Assembly: GCA_958510825.1 (NCBI GenBank)
Contig: OY294051.1
Location: forward strand, 32,987,667 to 33,051,666
Direction: 5' to 3'
Length of the DNA: 64,000 nt
Source: Brachypterus glaber
Lineage: Eukaryota > Arthropoda > Insecta > Coleoptera > Kateretidae
The position numbers were made by a program, and so were the translations under genes. Positions within the stretch are counted from its first letter, which is position 1. Every line of letters starts with the position of its first letter. The notes under the pieces were generated by a model. That model was not told where the DNA came from. It worked only from the letters and a program-made list of their open reading frames with translations, and made no database searches. Below, one piece after another: positions 21,380 to 32,571 of this stretch.

Positions 21380-22097
21380 GGGGCTGTCCATATATTACGT
21401 AACGCGCCTAAGGGGGGGTCAGAGAAATTGTTACAGTTTGTCAGGGGGGCAGGGGGTTGTAGGTAAACGTTACGTAACGGAATTTAGTAAATTTAATGTT
21501 TATTTCCTTGGCAGATGTATTTTTATTTCAACATAAATTACTATTTAGTGGCCCATAATTCCCTTTTTCACACAAAAATTGACGAAACTCTGCATATTTA
21601 AATAATATTGTAATCAGTAAAAAAACTGTTGATATTGATATTAAAAAAAATCTACGGCCCTGTACTTGCGTAATCTTGCCGATGAATCATCGGCGATGAT
21701 ACATTTTCGTGCGGAATGTGTACTCACAGAACACCAATGTGTGTAATATTTTGTGTACCTGTGCATAAACAATATACGTGTTATATGTGACACTCAGTGT
21801 AAAAAGAGGTACCTAGTATTTTTCCCCTGTGTGATATTGATTATGAATATTTTTTTAAAGTTTGAGTGATTTTTTCGTGTTTTTGTTTTAAGGTTATGTT
21901 ATATATTAGGTTCATGTTTGTTTTGTCCAGAAAAACGAATCAATAGTGAGAATACAGTTAAATTTATTGCGAAACTAATTTTTTATATTGTTACGCGTTA
22001 CACAGGGGGGGGGGGGGTGTTGCTAAATGTGACAGTTTGTTACACAGGGGGGTAATTTTTTTTGAAAAGTTGCGTTGCGTAATATATGGACAGCCCC
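21380..22097. mobile_element. TIR element with ATA target duplication, 718 bp
   Basis: The ends GGGGCTGTCCATATATTACG and the inverse TAATATATGGACAGCCCC are flanked by ATA on both sides (21377-21379 and 22098-22100). Sub-terminal G-runs (AAGGGGGGGTC, CACAGGGGGG) occur at both ends, with repeated GTTACGTAACG / GCGTTACACAG motifs. The terminal G-run, 3-bp duplication and internal TTACGTAACGC are shared in style with the GGGAACGTTC family, so they are probably related. No transposase frame is visible. Confidence 0.75.
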
Positions 22098-22194
22098 ATA
22101 GGTTTGTTGCACCGTCGTTGCCAGCACGAAAAAAAAAAACAATTGATTGAAGGCTATCACCCCCCCCCTCACAATCACGCTCGAGTTGGGAAAA

Positions 22195-22460
22195 CCCACG
22201 GTTCAGTTGGTAAAATGAGTGGTAAATTTTGATAAATTGGTAGAAAGTTGTAAAAATTGAGGGGTACAGTTGGTAAATTAGTTCTTAAATTCTGCCAGTT
22301 GGGAAAATTGGAGTAGTACAGTTGAGAAAAGTTGGAAATTTCGTCGATACAGTTCGGAATTTTCTTTTTGTTTAGTCAACAAATTTTTTGGGGTATTTTT
22401 TTTTATTGGGAAATTTCTCAATTTTTTGTTGGGAAATATTTGCTCCACCCCCGGATTCAA
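22195..22460 (+). repeat. Dispersed repeat with GTTGGGAAAATT motifs, copy 1
   Basis: Repeated short blocks (GTTCAGTTGGTAAAATG, CAGTTGGTAAATTAG, CCAGTTGGGAAAATTGGAG) are shared with 39170-39310, which has GTTCAGTTGGTAAAATGGG and TAGTTGGGAAAATTGAGGGG. This is an old, internally repetitive element of unknown class. Confidence 0.5.
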
Positions 22461-22651
22461 AACTTTTGTAACCAAAGGTATATTTTACCGTTGGTCTGGC
22501 CTACGTTCTTCTTTTGGGCAGATATCAATTTATTTCGGCATTTTGCCTCTAGCCTAAGGATCCCCCTTTCTCTGACCATTTGTAATTATCCAAGAGAAAG
22601 GTTATAGCTCGGACTAAAATACGTTCAACCCTAAACTTCTAGACTATGATT

Positions 22652-22908
22652 CAGCATAGAGAAAAAGATATCCTTGAACCAAGAAAACGTGTCTTTTGAA
22701 ATGTTCAAAGCCATATTCTCTTGTTTCAAGGTTAGCATTTCTTTGAATCAAAGTAAATGTCCTTGAATGAAGAGCACGAATTTTTGAGTGAAGATCCGCG
22801 CTCTTTATTAATTGGTTTAGCGAAATTCTACCGTTTAAACAAGAGGATATGACTTTAAACATATCAAAATAAACGTGTCCTTGGTTTAAGGAATCCTTCT
22901 TTTCTGTG
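22652..22908. mobile_element. Foldback MITE, family B copy 1
   Basis: ATCCTTGAACCAAGAAAACG...TTCAAAGCCATATTCTCTTG is mirrored, with drift, by CAAGAGGATATGACTTTAAAC...CCTTGGTTTAAGGAATCC. The ends are AGAGAAAAAG and TTTTCTGT. Other copies are at 27964 and 36362. A 110-codon minus-strand frame here is just the arm read through. Confidence 0.7.
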
Positions 22909-23758
22909 AGTATAAAAATAAGAGAAAAGTTACTTACAAATTGAAACCATTGAATCTGTTTTTCTTGGGAACGCACCTGAAATTAATAGAAAAGGATTTT
23001 AAAAATATATATTTAAACAACTTACAAGGGAAGAAAAAAATAGATGTTTCTTCATATGCAATCATACGATTTACGTGTTAATTAAATGCTCTTAATAAAA
23101 TGGGACTTATTTTTATTAACAAAATGTATTAAAGTCCAATTAATATGACAGTAATTTGATCTTCACTATACCTAAATGTAAAAGACATGTTGTCGTTTCA
23201 ACAAATGCCTGCAAAACCACAAAACTTGGGGAAAAAGTCTAAACATGTGTTCTTAGAATTGAGGAAGTCGTTAATGCTAAAATGATGCATATTGCATAAA
23301 TTAATATAAACTGACATAATACATTATAGAAAATTTCTAAGAATACATGAATTTTCACTTATCAAATGCATTTTTATGTGATAGTGTATCAAACGCTCTA
23401 ATTAAATCGTACAACATTGATTATTGAAATTAATTCTGTTTATAAAAAAAATGATATTTATGATCTAACAAAGGGTTATAATCATAATAACACAACAGAA
23501 AAAAAAAATCTTGCATCGGACCAATTTTTTTAAGTTAATTTTAGGTCGTAGATTTTGAATCTGTAAACAGATATTTCAGGCCACGTCGGGATTTTTCTTT
23601 ATATGCACTTAAAGTTGTTAATTTACACTATTTTATAAGGTGTTTTTTTTTTTCAAAACTTTAGCATTGGAGCGAGCGATTGTGGTATTAACCAAGGTTT
23701 GGAAGATATAAATACAAAAGCCAAGAACGCGTATGCTGGCTGATTATTGCTGGGCTCT
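22909..23758. other. AT-rich DNA without a gene call
   Basis: Nothing beyond AT-rich sequence was seen. Confidence 0.55.
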
Positions 23759-23760
23759 TA

Positions 23761-23893
23761 AGGCATATCCAGAAGCTTGCGTGAGAACATAAAACATAAG
23801 AAAGCGATGCCGTGATTGGCTTACAAGATACATGGCGGTCCATCAAGCCAATCACGGCATCGCATTGTTATGTTTTATGTTCTTATGTGAGCC
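23761..23893. mobile_element. Palindromic MITE, family A copy 3
   Basis: AGGCATATCCAGAAGCTTGC leads into the hairpin GATGCCGTGATTGGCTTACA / TCAAGCCAATCACGGCATCG. The right end stops at GTGAGCCTGT, lacking the last ~12 bases. TA precedes it. Confidence 0.75.
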
Positions 23894-25020
23894 TGTAAAC
23901 TTAAACATGACACAGACGTAACCCAGTAAAGTAGGCAAATAAAAGGACTAAAAAAGAAAATTGATATATACAAACGTTCTTGAATTTTGTTTTTATTATA
24001 CCAAAATTATATCAAAATTAAAATCAAAATCAAAATTGTGTGACCCCTAAGTGGTCTAAGTGAAAAAACCTCGGGTCTTCTTCTGAAAGATATAGGCGTG
24101 GTTATGAATAGCCAAAAGTTAATACTTTGTGGGAAATGAAATGTATATTTTTGCAACCTATGTCAATATTTATCTAAATAATAATACATAACCTTCGTTT
24201 TTTGAATTAAAAGTTATGGCTGGAACATACAATTTTTATTATATTTAAATATTTGTTTAAACAATTACATATTTAGTAATATAACTCTCAGATTGTTTGA
24301 ATCGTTGGCCTGAGCGTGCTCTAAATGTGTACTTGGGCCTAAAAGGACATTGTTCAACGATTAAAAAATCAAAATTTTTATCTATTTATGACAAGCATAT
24401 AAAAAGGAAGTCCTGTTAAGATTTTGCTATAGATTAGCTGATCAAAAGAGCATGTATTCGTGTTGTTTCAATAACTTTTAAACGCTTTGATCTAAAGACC
24501 TATAATTTAGCACAAAACTACTTTTATTCAATACATACAGATAATAAGACAATTACCAGCTTTATTTTAAATAGATAAACTCAATAATAAAACCCGCGTG
24601 GCTTTTACTTTATTGAGTGGATAATTATTTATTTTACCCACTCAAATGTCACTTGTCAAATTATTTTCTTGTAAATGTCATTAAAATTTTTAATAAAAAT
24701 ATGAATTCCTAAGCTATTTATTGGATAAAACCTTGTATGGCACTCATGGGTAAACCGATATTGCCCTCTCGAAAATTAACCTGCTTGGCTGACGCCTCGC
24801 AGTTTATCTTACTTTACCCACTTGTACCATAAATAACTATTATTATTATAACTACACACAGAGAAATTATTACTTAAAACAAGTAGGTAATATTAAACTT
24901 AAATACGCATAACCAATAGGTTAAAACTTAAATCAAGTAAAAGTGCTTGGTTTGAATTATAAAATTTGTTGTATTGAGTTTTAAAGAAACATGAAACGTC
25001 GAGTGTGAAAATAGTGTGTT
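23894..25020. other. AT-rich DNA; unplaced GC-richer patch at 24562-24838
   Basis: The patch contains AAAACCCGCGTGGC, GGTAAACCGATATTGCCCTC and CTGACGCCTCGCAGTTTATC. It has the feel of a dispersed insect repeat, but no partner is present here. A 44-codon frame near 24289 was considered and not called. Confidence 0.4.
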
Positions 25021-25028
25021 TTGAAAAA

Positions 25029-25064
25029 ATGTCTGTATGTCTGTCTGTCTGTCTGTATGTATGT
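25029..25064 (+). repeat. Impure TGTC/TGTA microsatellite
   Basis: TGTCTGTATGTCTGTCTGTC and further units. Simple slippage repeat. Confidence 0.9.
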
Positions 25065-25810
25065 AAACCTTATAACTTATAACAGAATGTCCGATTTAAA
25101 AAAATCTTTCAATAAAAGATTCAGGACCTTTTCTATTTGCGTCACATTAAATATGGTTAACATTAGCGTAGGGCAAGGGGGGAAAAACAGGCAAAAACTA
25201 TAATTTTTAGCGATATCTCACTTATTATTTATAGTAGGACAAAAAATTTTACAGAAATAAAAATAATGTTTAATTTCCTATAAAATCTTTTTTTTTCGTA
25301 GGATTATTAGTTTCCAAGATATAGGCATTTAAATTTATTTTTTTTGCATTAAATTTGACTTTTGACATTAAATAAAATTTGTTTGGATTAGATGAAAAGA
25401 AGCCGAACTCAATTTGATCTCTTATTTTATAAACGTTCCCATTTTTCCACCCGTCTGGAAAGGGTGCCCGTTTCATATTTTTCTTTTTATGTAGTCTTTT
25501 AAACTTAAAAATCTTTGTAGAGGTTATTTGGGCCCTTTTTGCCGTAAGTACACAAATATCGTTAAGGTGTAATTTAGGTCATATATGGGTAGTAGTTAGG
25601 GTAAAAATAACCAACGTAATTTGCCCAGATTGGAGATCATTAATCTTTGAAATAATAGAACATTAACATTAACTATTGTTTAATATAACAGCTGGCTGAG
25701 TGCTCAATTTTTGGCACTAATTATACACTTAGTAACTAAGTGTACAAAAAATCTATTTCTAATGAACTTTTTAAAGTAATTTTTCATACAGGGTAGATAA
25801 AAGCCATTAA

Positions 25811-26813
25811 AAAAATACTGCTGCCAACAAAATAATACTTTAGCCTATAGGCCTAGGTTCATTAAAATCAAAAACGAAAAAAATTTAAAAAAATACAAAA
25901 AAAAAATAAAAAAAATTGTTTTTCAAAAATATTTTTTTTTTCAAAAAAAGTTTCTTTTTTCGTAAAACGAAAAATAAATTCTAAAAAAAATGTTTTTGAA
26001 AAAAAAAATGTTTTTACCCCATTTTGCCCCCTTGCACAATCCGATTTTAACCAAAAACAATCCCAGCCTAGAACTTTGGATAATCAACTTTTGGTCTAAA
26101 TTTCAAGTCTTTAGACCGAAGGGTTCTGGAGTTATCGTGGTCACAAATTTCCCGGACACAGACCGACAGACAGAATTTTTTTTTGACGGAAATCATATTT
26201 TTTGGTATAAAACGTCCAGAAACGTTAAAAAAGCAATAAAAATTGTTTGAAATTTTCGCAAGACTTTCCTTGGGGAAAGTAATACTACTAACTGCTTACG
26301 GAACTAATCCAAATTTGATATTGATATTTTATACAAAATGCCATGATTCATTTAAAGCATTTCATATTTTATATCAATAAAAAAGATTTATTATTATAAT
26401 TACTTTCCCCTAGGAAAGTCTTGCGAAGGTAAAAAAAAATCGAAAAAAAAATATTGTTTTTTTTTACGTTTCTGGACGTTTTATATCCAAAAAATATTAT
26501 TTCCGTCAAAAAAAAAATTGTGTCCGGGAAATTTTTGACTACGATAACTCAAGAACGCTTGGGGCTAAAGACTTCAAATTTGGACCAAGTTCTAGGCTGG
26601 GATTGTTTTTCGTAAAAATGGGGTTGGGGTAAGGAGGTAAAATGGGGTAAAAACATTTTTTTTAAAACACATTTTTTTAATTTATTTTTCGTTTTACGAA
26701 AAACTTATTTTGAAATTTTTTTTGAATTTTTGTTTTGATTTTTTTTTTGTTTTTGATTTTAATGAATCTTGGCCTATATGGGAAAGTATTATTTTGTCGG
26801 CAGCAGTATTTTT
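25811..26813. mobile_element. 1 kb foldback with ~0.4-0.47 kb arms
   Basis: The left arm (25811-26282) starts AAAAATACTGCTGCCAACAA and ends GCAAGACTTTCCTTGGGGAA. The right arm (26400-26813) runs inversely from TTTCCCCTAGGAAAGTCTTG to GTCGGCAGCAGTATTTTT. Mirrored landmarks include AACAATCCCAGCCTAGAAC, CCCGGACAC and AACGTCCAGAAACG. The loop is ~120 bp. An 86-codon frame at 25990 lies in the left arm and is not kept in the right arm, so it is not a gene. Orphan ends occur at 6483 and 10041. Confidence 0.8.
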
Positions 26814-27248
26814 CATTCTATTCTTTTTTTAATAAATAATTATAGAATACAAGATTTTTTTTCTGTATAAACTTTTTACCATACCACATCGAAAAGGTTG
26901 GTTTGGTTTTTCAGTCGCAAAGTTTGAAAAATTATGCTTCCCCCCCCCCCCCAATAAAGTGCCTTCGCTACGGCTCTGCAAATAATTGTTTGTTGTGCAA
27001 CATTTTAAACCACAAATTTATATTTAATTTAATTTAATAGAATGATATTTTTCTACGACTGCTTTAGAATGTAAGCAAATACACACACTTTTCAAACACA
27101 GAATGAGTCCATTCTAGCTCTAGATACGGTATGAATATTCCGTATCAAGTGTTAGAATGAGCACATGTAGTGCCATCTCTTGTTTATCAAAGTAAAGAAA
27201 ACTGTAGCAAAATGAGCAAAAATATATATATTTTACCATGAAATATTG
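26814..27248. other. Mixed DNA with a C14 tract
   Basis: A C-homopolymer at ~26941 precedes GTGCCTTCGCTACGGCTCTG, similar to TTTTTCGCTACGGCCCTG at 39488. It is probably an element edge. No gene. Confidence 0.4.
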
Positions 27249-27755
27249 AATAATTTAATGCAATTTAAAGTTTTGCGATAAAATTACATAAAGTTTATTA
27301 GTTTTTCTTAATATTTGGCCAGTTTTTTAAATTAAAACTGCTCCATCTATTGTTAAATATTTAAACTTGATATCTGTCACAACGATCTGACATAACCTTC
27401 AATTTTTGCATTATAATTTGTAAATATGTGCTAAAATTAAATAAAAATCTTTTTTAAGTACTGATTTGATAAAATTATTAAATAACATTAATTTCTTTAT
27501 TTAAAAATATGTGTTTTGTTGCATTTACAATGTCGAGTCACAAAAAACATTGTTTTTAACCTTGTCTGCAGTTTAAAGCCATACATTGTTTCATATTTGC
27601 AGTCGAAGAAAAAGTATAGTCTACAACACGTATGGAATAGTCATTCCGCGCTCGCGGGACCGTCATACTCGCCTGCCGGCTCGTATGACAAACTTTCCGC
27701 TCGCGCGGAATATTGTCCATTCCATACTAGTTATAGAATATACTATTTTAATTGA
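27249..27755 (+). repeat. Dispersed repeat C, copy 1, with intact CpG-rich hairpin
   Basis: Aligned with 52298-52765 over nearly its whole length (AATAATTTAATGCAATTTAA, GTCACAACGATCTGACATAA, AGTCGAAGAAAAAGTATAGT). It differs mainly by a ~75 bp CpG-rich palindrome at 27636-27720 (ATTCCGCGCTCGCGGGAC...TTCCGCTCGCGCGGAAT, with GTCATAC/GTATGAC inside) that the second copy lacks. Short overlapping frames in both directions arise from the hairpin and are not kept in copy 2. Confidence 0.75.
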
Positions 27756-27963
27756 TTTAACTAATGAGTTTGATACTGTGCAGCACCGTACAAGCAGAGC
27801 CACAAAAGTGCCATACCATTTTATGTGAATATTAAATGTATATTGTTTATTATTTGGACGGCTTTTTGCAGAAAGGAACCATCCCACAAAATTTCAAACT
27901 TTATTCTTTCTGAAAAAGCCGTCTAATTATAATTTATTATTGATCATAATTAAAATTTACTTA

Positions 27964-28216
27964 AAGGATTCCTTGAACCAAAGACACGTGTCTTCGATAT
28001 GTTCCAAACCATATTCTCTTGTTTCAAGGCTATCATTTCTTTGAGCCAAAGTCAATGTCCTTGAATAAAGGGCACGGTTTTTTAATAAAGATTCGCGTTC
28101 TTCATTTAAGGACACTGACTTTGGTTTAAAGAAATACTAGCTTTGAAGCAAGAGAATATGGTTTTGAACATATCGAAAGAAACTTGTCCTTGTTTCAATG
28201 AATTCTTTTTTTCTGT
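27964..28216. mobile_element. Foldback MITE, family B copy 2
   Basis: AAGGATTCCTTGAACCAAAG...CCATATTCTCTTGTTTCAAG is mirrored by GAAGCAAGAGAATATGGTTT...TTGTTTCAATGAATTC, ending TTTTCTGT. Same family as 22652 and 36362. Confidence 0.75.
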
Positions 28217-28593
28217 GTTAGAAAGTGTTTTCTCGAGTGTTTTCTTTAAAGAATTACTTTTGCCTGCGTATTTATTTGTATGTGTACATTAAACTACATG
28301 CATTGTAGATGTAGCCTGGCAACTGTTGTGTACCGAAACCGCACAATATATTATTCTATTATTCTCCACTTCCATTTTAGTAATTATATTAATCCCGATT
28401 TAAGTCTGCACCAATAAGCCTCAGCCTAATCCGCAGAAACAGATTTGATGAGTCAAAAAGGGATATAAAATAAAAAGGCTATTGTTTTGACGCTACTATA
28501 TAGTATATCAGATAAAATAGTACCATAAATAATAAGCAGGGAATAGACGAAACAGAAGCTAACAGAGTTAATAGATTTTATTTGCTAGACATT
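28217..28593. other. AT-rich DNA without a gene call
   Basis: ACAGATTTGATGAGTCAAAA followed by AGGGATATAAAATAAAAA at ~28439 recurs at ~29095. No coding frame. Confidence 0.45.
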
Positions 28594-29039
28594 CTAAAGT
28601 TTATTTTTTTAAGGTATAGTTATTTTAAACCTTCCCGCTTGTAAACAATCTCGAAATTACCATAGCAACGTAAGATACGCATGCGTCGTAAGATACGCAT
28701 GCGTCGTAAGCGAAATGACTAGGCCCAATTTACACAACCGTAAAACGTTGATGTGCCATTAACGAGAACAAAACAATGGTTTATTACTCTAAATTATTGG
28801 AATAAAAGCGATTTTATAAGCAAATTTTGTTTCTACAGGAGTACAAAAGTTTAGCAACAGCTTTATCAATTCTCTTTTTTTACATCAAAACATCATAAAA
28901 AGAAAGTAAGTAAACAAAAATTATTAATTTTGGTTATGTTGACATTCAAAACAAGCCACATGCTTCAGTGTAAATCGGACTTTGTGGAGTATTTAGCGGC
29001 AAATTTAAAATGACTATACCTTAAAAAAATAAACTTTAG
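28594..29039. mobile_element. TIR element, ~446 bp
   Basis: CTAAAGTTTATTTTTTTAAG continuing to GTATAGTTATTTTAAA is mirrored by TTTAAAATGACTATACC and TTAAAAAAATAAACTTTAG. The ~36-bp TIRs are nearly perfect. Inside, an 18-bp unit GTAAGATACGCATGCGTC is tandemly doubled (28670-28705). No transposase. Confidence 0.65.
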
Positions 29040-29221
29040 TATACGAGTTAGTATATACTACTATATTTATAAGTTTTAATCCGTGAAAACAGATTTGATG
29101 ATTTAAAAAGGGATATAAAATAAAAAAGGACGCTTAAGGAATATTTTGATGGCTTCGTCAGCAAAGTGCTCCTAAATTAGATTTTTTTTCGACCAACATT
29201 AAAGTTAGCCTTTGATGTAGA

Positions 29222-29345
29222 GTACGTAACGCTCTTTATTATTTTTAAAGAAATAAAAACGATTTGTTTTCACCCATTTTACTTATTTATGGGGGGGGTA
29301 AGTCTCAGCGTTACGAAGCGTTACATAGAAGGAGGGGGTTCCAAA
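29222..29345. mobile_element. Possible divergent TTACGTAACG element
   Basis: GAGTACGTAACGCTC and, ~100 bp later, CAGCGTTACGAAGCGTTACA next to G-runs. The style is that of the GGGAACGTTC family, but the termini are not clear. Confidence 0.3.
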
Positions 29346-30375
29346 TTTTAAATGTAATATAATTTATTTAAAGTGTGATTCTTATCTCCAATGGTTACGT
29401 TTAAAATGCTTCATTCTCTTTTAAAAGTTGAACATCGAGTGTAAATGATAAAAATTAACCCTTTTTTTACAGGACCAACCAGTTTCAACGTATGCATACT
29501 AAATATGACATTAATTTATTGAAAATAATATCTTACGTATGTAAATTTACCATAATTAATTATACAAAGATGATTCTAAAAACTTTTTAAGGATTAATGT
29601 CTTAATCAAGTGCCCACTTTAAATAAGAAATGCTAGGTCATTATTTTTAGGCCCCAAGACGAAAAATCAACAATAGATTTTTTATGTATTTAAAAGTATT
29701 AAAAAAATATTGATGGTAGACACTGCCGACAAAAAATTCTTTAAAATGGTTATTTATGATGTGATCATAAATCAACAATTTAAAGAGTTTTTTTTTGTAT
29801 CATACAAGAGTTTTTGACTATTAGATTTTCAAAGAAAGTCACTTTAAATTTGGTTTTAAAATATACCCCTCGATATACCCCTTCTGTAATTACAAGTATA
29901 GTCGGTGTCACATTTATAGTAGAATGTTTACAATTAAAACAGTTTAATGTGAGACAGGGACGTAATTATATGTATTATTATATTAAATACGCATTTATCT
30001 TATATAGATCGATGCACAGAACACAAATAAAACAAATTAAAGCCGGTCCAGTAAATATTTATTGCTACAAATGCCTTGTGGGTGTGGCTAAATCTTTTGT
30101 GAAATATGGATTGGATAGGGTCGAACGTTAACTGGCTAGAATAGTCCACGTGGACTGGATAAAAATAGAATAGTTTAAATGAGTCTAAAATTACGCAACG
30201 ATTGGACGAACAGTTTGACACGCGCTGTTAAAAAAAATCTCTTATAACTCTGGCAGCGACTATAAAGTACTTGATTTAAACTAGAACTTAACATTTAAAC
30301 CAATAACCATTGCAATGGTCAATTCTTAGTCAGCTGATATAAATTTGTTTGGTTTAAGTCTTTACCTAAACAATA
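29346..30375. other. AT-rich DNA with an unsupported 105-codon frame
   Basis: The frame at 29814-30131 (TTG start; ATG at 30012) contains ...AGPVNIYCYKCLVGVAKSF. It overlaps no repeat seen, but has no recognisable domain, and frames of this length arise by chance in this composition. Not called as a gene. Confidence 0.4.
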
Positions 30376-30377
30376 TA

Positions 30378-30550
30378 CAGTGAGCTACTTCAGATATCAA
30401 CTTCAAATTTGGAACATCACACGAGCTCCCTTTCCACTTAAAAAAGTATGCCCCCTAAACATATAAAATTTATTCCAAAAAAATTGTTTGATTATATATT
30501 ATTTACGTTCTCAAATTTTCAAGTTGATTTCTCAAGACTCGCTGTATCAA
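30378..30550. mobile_element. Heavily deleted relative of the GGTCCAAAAGTC MITE
   Basis: GATATCAACTTCAAATTTGG is joined directly to ATCACACGAGCTCCCTTTCC and AAGTATGCCCCC. All are landmarks of the family, but in an order that implies an internal deletion. TACAGTGAG and CTCGCTGTA mark possible ends. Confidence 0.4.
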
Positions 30551-31300
30551 TCTAGCGTTGTTTTCAAATATTGTCAGTGGTGTCCTAAAAAAGGGGTCAT
30601 ATAATTTTGCACCCATATAACCCAACCCTAGACAGTGTTTTGTTTTCAAATTTAACTAAGTAATATTTTGTTTTAAGTAGCGAATAGCATATTAATAAGC
30701 TGTATGTATCAAGATAATTTTTGAATGTACACAGTCCACATGTGAAACACAAAAGAATATTTAAAAACAGTAAAAAAGATGTTAATCTGATTCTTTTGTA
30801 ATAAAATTAAAATTACCTACCCAGGTAATTTGTTACTTGAATTGTTTTTTTTTATTATTTCGAAATAGCATTTTTATGTTAGATATACGAGGCTATATTT
30901 ATTTTATTTTTTATACGAGGGATGTTGATAAATTTACAAACTTTATTTGGCTAGTTAATTTCAAAAGGTTTTAAAAGATTATCATAAATTAAAACAAAAT
31001 GTTATTTGATATTTCATACTATAACGTAAGTAACTATTGTATACTATCTTGTAATTTCAAAGCCCCCAGAAACGCCTGCTTAATAATATGTTATAGTTAA
31101 ACGTATTTTAATTACTACTAGCTACTATTTGGTATAGTACATAATAGTTATAGTTAACAAAATACTTTTAGTTATGTTACAGAGCTTATTTAAATTGTGT
31201 TACAATACTAAATAAAATAAAAATCAACAAATAATAATGGACTAATAGAGACAAAAGTAATAAAAAATTCCATTTTTATATCAGAAAAGTGAATAATTAA
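30551..31300. other. AT-rich DNA without a gene call
   Basis: Nothing beyond AT-rich sequence was seen. TTAA at 31297-31300 belongs to the next element. Confidence 0.5.
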
Positions 31301-31616
31301 GGGGACGTTTCATAATTGAAAAAAAAATGAACTTTTTATTTTTTTTTTTGTGTAAAGAATATTGTATTTATTGAACTGATTTTTTTTGGATATATTTATA
31401 AAACATATTAAGAATATATAAAAAAAAATGTTTTTTTGTATTTTTAGTACATCTTGACCACATCAGAGGGCGTCTTCCAAAAGACACTTTTTAAACGGCT
31501 TCACAGTTTTTGGGCTTCTTGTAATATGTCCAAAAGAAATCAGTCAATAAATAAAATATTCTTTTCTTTTTAAAAAGTTATTTTTTTTCCAATTAATTAT
31601 GAAACGAAAAGTTCCC
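31301..31616. mobile_element. MITE with TTAA flanks, 316 bp
   Basis: The ends GGGGACGTTTCATAATTG and the inverse CAATTAATTATGAAACGAAA...GTTCCC carry one short indel. TTAA is on both sides (31297-31300 and 31617-31620). TTAA favours piggyBac. If only TAA/TTA is counted it could instead be a TWA-type PIF/Harbinger element. No ORF. Confidence 0.55.
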
Positions 31617-32160
31617 TTAAAGCTTTTCGATGCTCCCTCGTACATTGTTTTATTTTAGGATTAGATATTCTATACAAGTATAGAAAACCTACAAGTTTGT
31701 ATTTACACCTGTTATTTGAATATAATAGAATAAATTTAGTACCTAAGGAATCTTAAGGTTTTCGGACAAATTGCTGGTAGTAAATTTACAAAAAACATAC
31801 AAATATAAAGCAAAGCAGGTGGGTCTGAATATAGAAAGGTAAGTAATTAAAATGAGATTATTACTATGTTAAGGTAAATTTGTACAGGAAGTCTTAAATG
31901 TCACTAGAATACTGGACACATGAGTCATGTAACAGGACATTAGGCGTACGATTTTCATTATTTCATTGGTGGTAATCGCACGCATGCGAAAACCAGGTTC
32001 TTTCTAGAGTGGTTTACCCGTATAACTTGTTAAATCTTGCTCAAAAGTCCAAGCACTGTCTGTCAAAAATAGCTTAACGCTTTTTTAGTTAATCGAATGT
32101 TAGTATTTTTGAAAAATATTTTTCTAAAACACGCATCCTATACATCCTACTCCTGGTCAT
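31617..32160. other. AT-rich DNA without a gene call
   Basis: A small CpG-bearing dyad, CGCACGCATGCGAAAACC, lies near 31980. Otherwise nothing. Confidence 0.45.
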
Positions 32161-32274
32161 ATGATAGTGACTCATACTTAAAGTATAGACGAAACGTAAA
32201 GAGGGAAGGCTAAGTATACAGGTTGCGGTGAACGGAGCGTAAGGGGAAGGCGATTTAAGCATGAGTCACTATCA
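32161..32274. mobile_element. Small TIR element with GC-rich core, 114 bp
   Basis: ATGATAGTGACTCATACTTA and the inverse TTTAAGCATGAGTCACTATC border an interior (GGTTGCGGTGAACGGAGCG) unlike the AT-rich surroundings. Target duplication is not clear. Confidence 0.5.
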
Positions 32275-32297
32275 CGCATTACCGAACCATAGTGCAA

Positions 32298-32449
32298 GGG
32301 AACGTTCAAGTATTACGTAACGCAAATTTTGATCATTTTGGACCCCCCCCCCCTATAACGCTATTTTCCTATACCATTAACATGGACGTAACAATCCAAA
32401 ATGACCCCAACGCCCCCCTAGGAGCGTTACGTAATACTAGAACGTTCCC
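32298..32449. mobile_element. GGGAACGTTC MITE with CAA target duplication, 152 bp
   Basis: The ends GGGAACGTTCAAGTATTACG and the inverse TACTAGAACGTTCCC are flanked by CAA (32295-32297 and 32450-32452). It is inserted beside or inside the exon-like minus-strand frame at 32437-32571. Near-identical interior to 44173-44328 (CTATTTTCCTATAACATTAAC type). Confidence 0.8.
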
Positions 32450-32571
32450 CAAATAGATTTTCGCCAGTAAGTTAAACTAAGCCGCTTTGCACTGTCGTTT
32501 CCCGTGGAGCTTGTGGCCGGGACCACAGGCAGTTCACCTGAGTTCGTACTTGATTTATTTGGCTGCGCCAT
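32437..32571 (-). pseudogene. Exon-like ORF truncated by a MITE, unknown product
   Basis: On the minus strand ATTTAAGATGGCGCAG gives an ATG at 32571 in a strong context, directly after a T-rich tract ending AAG. It reads MAQPNKSSTNSGELPVVPAT, SSTGNDSAKRLSLTYWRKSI, then W. Codons are strikingly GC-richer than the flanks. The last residues (GTF, stop) are encoded by the inserted MITE. Across the CAA/TTG duplication the pre-insertion frame would continue only a few codons, through TMVR, to a GGTAATG that could be a splice donor. It is low-complexity Ser/Thr-rich like many protein N-termini; I do not recognise it. It may be a first coding exon, or a gene fragment killed by the MITE. Confidence 0.4.

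Noticed and set aside
22644..22976. 110-codon minus-strand ORF
   Set aside because: Covers a family B foldback MITE; the frame is a by-product of the inverted arm.
24289..24420. 44-codon frame containing CLNRWPERALNVYLGLK
   Set aside because: A GC-richer short frame after a CTCAG acceptor-like site, but frames this short are common here and nothing supports it.
25990..26250. 86-codon ORF starting MFLKKK
   Set aside because: In the left arm of a foldback and not preserved in the right arm.
29814..30131. 105-codon ORF
   Set aside because: TTG start, no domain, no splice or composition support; such lengths occur by chance in this AT-rich window.
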